Part shown: piece after piece, positions 61,311 through 64,000 of the stretch
Layout: every line of letters begins with the position of its first letter
How positions within the stretch are numbered: position 1 is the stretch's first letter
Assembly (NCBI RefSeq): GCF_003944705.1
Contig: NZ_RWIS01000007.1
Span: 62,001-126,000, forward strand
Length of the DNA: 64,000 nt
Direction of reading: 5' to 3'
Origin: Hymenobacter metallilatus
GTDB lineage: Bacteria; Bacteroidota; Bacteroidia; Cytophagales; Hymenobacteraceae
Notes under the pieces: model-generated
What the model was told of the DNA's origin: nothing
Database searches by the model: none
Seen by the model: only the letters and a program-made list of their open reading frames with translations
Position numbers and translations under genes: made by a program

Positions 61311-61682
61311 ATGGATACCGCCACACTTTTAGGCCCTTTGAAGGATGCCACCCGCCGCGAAGTAGGCGGCGTACAAGTAGATGTAGTGCGCACCGGCAAC
61401 TCCCGCGTAAAGCGGGTGGTGTATCCGGCGGGCTTTCAGTGGTCGAGGAATATGAAACCGGTAATCGGTACAGAGCTATGCCAGCACGCCCATGTGGGGT
61501 TTCTGGCCGCCGGCCGATTGGGCATTGAGTACGCCGATGGTACGCGGGAAGAATATGTAGCTCCGCAGGTGGTAGCCATCGCCCCCGGTCACGACGGCTG
61601 GGTGATAGGGGAGGAACCGGCCATCCTGATAGAGTTTGACTTTGAAGGCGAAACTGTGGAGCGGCTGGGCCTGAAAAGATAG
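61311..61682 (+). CDS. Cupin-fold protein
   Basis: 123 residues of a small cupin-like beta-barrel: FQWSRNMKPVIGTELCQHAH, VGFLAAGRLGIEYADGTREE and AIAPGHDGWVIGEEPAILIE. Histidines in CQHAH and the downstream GHDGW could bind a metal. Function unknown. The DUF72 gene ends 76 bases upstream on the same strand. Confidence 0.82.
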   Translation: MDTATLLGPLKDATRREVGGVQVDVVRTGNSRVKRVVYPAGFQWSRNMKPVIGTELCQHAHVGFLAAGRLGIEYADGTREEYVAPQVVAIAPGHDGWVIGEEPAILIEFDFEGETVERLGLKR

Positions 61683-61899
61683 TAACGCGCCACCCCTCAC
61701 CATTCGTTTGAGGTAGAGCGCGACTTTAGTCTGTTGAATATAGTATAAATCGAATATTTTTCGTAACTATACATGAGCAGCCGCGCTGGTTGCGGCTTCG
61801 GTGTGGCGTTGCGCTGTAGGCCTCACGGGATGCATACCGGCAGCAGGGCCACCCCAAATGTTGATACCGGGGTAATAACGGGCTGTATTCGGGGTAGCC
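61683..61899. other. Gap upstream of the TPR lipoprotein
   Basis: No gene supported. 61730-61775 is AT-rich and may hold the promoter of the next gene; no exact TAnnTTTG box. Confidence 0.45.
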
Positions 61900-63627
61900 A
61901 TGAAGTACGCAGGGCGTCTTGTGTTAGCCACTATACTGAGCGGGTGCTCGGTGCGGCAGGAACCCGTAACGCAGGTTGCGGCACTGAGGTCACCTACCTC
62001 TGTAACCATGTGCGCGGTGCCCATTCTGGCCGATACAGCCTGGTATAAAGCTGGTCAGAAAGCCCCCTTGTTGCCGGGCCTGGAGGGAAACACGCTGAAA
62101 ATTACGACCAGCAGCGCCGCCGCCCAGGTGTATTTTGCGCAGGGCATGATGCTGGCCTATGGTTTCAATCATGCTGAGGCAGCCCGGTCCTTTTTCGAAG
62201 CCACCCGCCAGGATACTAGCTGCGCCATGGGGTATTGGGGTTACAGCTATGTGCTGGGCCCAAACTACAATGCCGGCATGGAACCCGATAATTTCAGCCG
62301 GGCCTACCGGGCCGTGCGGCAGGCGCAGCGGCTGGCAGGACAAGCATCACCGAAAGAGCAGGCTTTGATTGCGGCGCTGGTCAAACGGTACCCGCCGCGG
62401 CCCGTGCAAGACCGCACTGCCTATGATGAAGCCTATGCCGAGGCGCTGAAGACGGTTTTCCAGCAATATCCCACCGACCCCGATGTGGGGGCGCTGTACG
62501 CAGAAGCGCTTATGAATCTGCATCCATGGGATATCTGGCAGAAAAACGGCCAGCCCCAGCCCTGGACGGCGGATATCATGAATACGCTGGAGCAGGTGCT
62601 GGGGCACAGCCCCCGGCACGCGGGGGCCAATCATTTCTACATTCATGCCACGGAGGGCTCGCGCCATCCGGAAAAAGCTGCTGGCAGCGCCCGGATCCTT
62701 ACCACGCTGGTGCCGGGCGCGGGCCATCTGCTGCACATGCCCTCCCATACCTACATCCGAACGGGCGAGTACCACCTGGGCACGCTGGCCAACCTGCGCG
62801 CCCTGCAGACTGATAGTTCGTACATCGAAGCCTGCCACGCGCAGGGGGCATATCCGTTGGCGTACCATCCGCATAACTATCATTTCCTGACGGCTACGGC
62901 TACGTTGGAGGGCAACCAGCGGCTGGCCCTGCACGCTGCGCGCAAGCTGGCGGCCAGTGCCAATCGGCAGCTTATGCGCCACCCGCTGCTGGGTCCGTCC
63001 ACCCAGCACATCTATACCATTCCGTACAACGTGGCCGTAAAGTTTGGGCAGTGGAACCAGGTCCTGAGCATGACCAACTTCGACACTACGCTGGTATACC
63101 CAGAAATTATCCGGCACTACGCCCGGGGCCGTGCCTGGGCTGCCCGGCGCAACCTGCCCGCTGCCCGCCGGGAGCTGGCCCGTATGCGCGTACTGTGCCA
63201 GGATACGGCCGCACTGCACGGAATCCTGTTCGGTATCAACTCTATGCGTGCTGTTACCGAAATAGCCTGGCGGGAACTGGAAGGTGCTATTCTGCAGCAG
63301 GAGGGCAAATTACCCCAAAGTATTGCCGTATTGCGCGAGGCCGTGCGCCTGGAAGATCAGCTCCGCTACAACGAGCCGCCCGATTGGTTTTTCTCGGTGC
63401 GGCATCAGTTGGGGGCCGTGCTGCTGGCGGCCCGGCAGTACCCTGAAGCCATTGCGGTGTACGAAGATGATCTGGCCCGGCTCCCGCATAACGGGTGGGC
63501 CCTGTCCGGCTTGTACCAGGCCTACGCCGCTACCGGCAATACGGCTAAAACCACCGAAACCCGGCAGGAGCTGGATGAGGCGTGGCAGTGGGCCGATACG
63601 CGGCTGACGGCCTCCGTGGTACCCTAG
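61900..63627 (+). CDS. Tetratricopeptide-repeat lipoprotein
   Basis: 575 residues. A short signal ends in lipobox ILSGC (Cys16). TPR-like helical pairs are spread over the length: QVYFAQGMMLAYGFNHAEAA, MGYWGYSYVLGPNYNAGM, DVGALYAEALMNLHPWDIWQ and GAVLLAARQYPEAIAVYEDD. HFYIHATEGSRHPEKA and HMPSHTYIRTGEYHLG are conserved in a widespread family of unknown function. Probably a periplasmic scaffold attached to a membrane. Confidence 0.86.
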   Translation: MKYAGRLVLATILSGCSVRQEPVTQVAALRSPTSVTMCAVPILADTAWYKAGQKAPLLPGLEGNTLKITTSSAAAQVYFAQGMMLAYGFNHAEAARSFFEATRQDTSCAMGYWGYSYVLGPNYNAGMEPDNFSRAYRAVRQAQRLAGQASPKEQALIAALVKRYPPRPVQDRTAYDEAYAEALKTVFQQYPTDPDVGALYAEALMNLHPWDIWQKNGQPQPWTADIMNTLEQVLGHSPRHAGANHFYIHATEGSRHPEKAAGSARILTTLVPGAGHLLHMPSHTYIRTGEYHLGTLANLRALQTDSSYIEACHAQGAYPLAYHPHNYHFLTATATLEGNQRLALHAARKLAASANRQLMRHPLLGPSTQHIYTIPYNVAVKFGQWNQVLSMTNFDTTLVYPEIIRHYARGRAWAARRNLPAARRELARMRVLCQDTAALHGILFGINSMRAVTEIAWRELEGAILQQEGKLPQSIAVLREAVRLEDQLRYNEPPDWFFSVRHQLGAVLLAARQYPEAIAVYEDDLARLPHNGWALSGLYQAYAATGNTAKTTETRQELDEAWQWADTRLTASVVP

Positions 63628-63638
63628 ATGAGCGGGAG

Positions 63639-64000
63639 CTATACTGCCTTGGCGGGCATGGTCTGCAGCAGCCATTGGTACAACCGGTCCACATCGGCCT
63701 TGCGAAACAGCTCGGTGCCGGGGTTCATGGTGGCCGCCGAGCCACAGGCCACGCCCAGGCGAGCCGCTTCGGGCAGGCTCAGGCCGGTACTCAGAGCGTG
63801 TACCAGGCCGGCCACCATACTGTCGCCGGCACCCACGGTGCTGCGCTTCTTCACGGCGGGGGCGGGCACATGGTCAATGGAATCCTGGGTAACCAGGCAA
63901 GCACCCTGGGGGCCGAGGGATACTACCAGAATATCGGCCTGACCACTGCGCACCAGCTGCTGGGCCGCTTGGGCAGCGGCTTCGTTGTCCAGCTCATTCG
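63639..64000 (-). CDS. PfkB-family sugar kinase, C-terminal part (5' end outside window)
   Basis: The reading frame runs off the window end, leaving ~120 C-terminal residues. VKKRSTVGAGDSMVAGLVHA is PfkB signature 2, with the catalytic Asp in GAGDS and its anion hole. SGQADILVVSLGPQGACLVT and ACGSAATMNPGTELF are also typical of the 1-phosphofructokinase / tagatose-6-phosphate kinase branch. Substrate cannot be fixed from this part. The gene is convergent with the TPR gene, 11 bases apart. Confidence 0.9.
   Translation of the reverse strand, partial: NELDNEAAAQAAQQLVRSGQADILVVSLGPQGACLVTQDSIDHVPAPAVKKRSTVGAGDSMVAGLVHALSTGLSLPEAARLGVACGSAATMNPGTELFRKADVDRLYQWLLQTMPAKAV

Noticed and set aside
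1..64000. tRNA, rRNA, CRISPR array, prophage or defence island
   Set aside because: No cloverleaf, rRNA segment, short direct-repeat array, integrase, restriction or toxin-antitoxin operon could be recognised by reading either strand.

Overview
The window looks like chromosome of a GC-rich Bacteroidota, most likely Hymenobacter or a close relative (Hymenobacteraceae/Cytophagales). This placement is inferred from a type IX secretion sorting domain, a Reg_prop/Y_Y_Y sensor kinase, Bacteroidota-type -7 promoter boxes (TAnnTTTG), an almost complete absence of Shine-Dalgarno sites, and the Bacteroidota form of complex I. No rRNA, tRNA, phage or CRISPR locus was found.

Layout. 1-2026: 3' end of aspS, an AT-rich orphan gene, and an IS1-family element (965-1720) with a clear 8-bp target duplication that landed exactly on the orphan's stop codon. 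2027-5934: sensor kinase and NarL-type response regulator. 6417-8895: PolB-like exonuclease and a DUF937/OmpA-domain protein. 8969-26426: a complete 14-subunit complex I locus on the minus strand, in two blocks. The upstream block is nuoA-B-C-D-E-(coiled-coil gene)-F-G-H-I-J plus a DUF2314 lipoprotein. The downstream block is nuoK-L-(superinfection-immunity-like gene)-M-N. Between them lies a plus-strand island (MaoC hydratase, ECF sigma factor, small membrane protein). 26559-34882: housekeeping and accessory genes (Uma2 nuclease, proline-catabolic dehydrogenase, GH43, dNMP-kinase-like, YjjG, thioredoxin-like ferredoxin, ArsR regulator, carboxypeptidase-regulatory-like protein, type II NADH dehydrogenase). 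35026-41608: urease locus ureH-ureAB(fused)-(AT-rich secreted gene)-ureC-ureF-ureG, with ureD inverted and no ureE. 41639-47318: unknown protein, KDPG-type aldolase, PH-domain protein, M1 peptidase, HupE/UreJ-like protein. 47503-52191: a 1562-residue T9SS adhesin with five ~84-residue tandem units. 52999-64000: secreted protein, beta-propeller lipoprotein, clpB, two paralogous membrane proteins, manganese catalase, DUF72, cupin, TPR lipoprotein and the 3' part of a PfkB sugar kinase.

Functionally, respiration dominates: a proton-pumping complex I and a non-pumping NDH-2 coexist. Nickel/urea metabolism forms the second block. The most striking non-genic property is a set of at least five families of long intergenic palindromes. 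Some are perfect over 34-44 bp per arm and recur in almost every larger gap. They subdivide the complex I operon, and in one case a palindrome has been read through to form the C-terminus of a protein (UreH).
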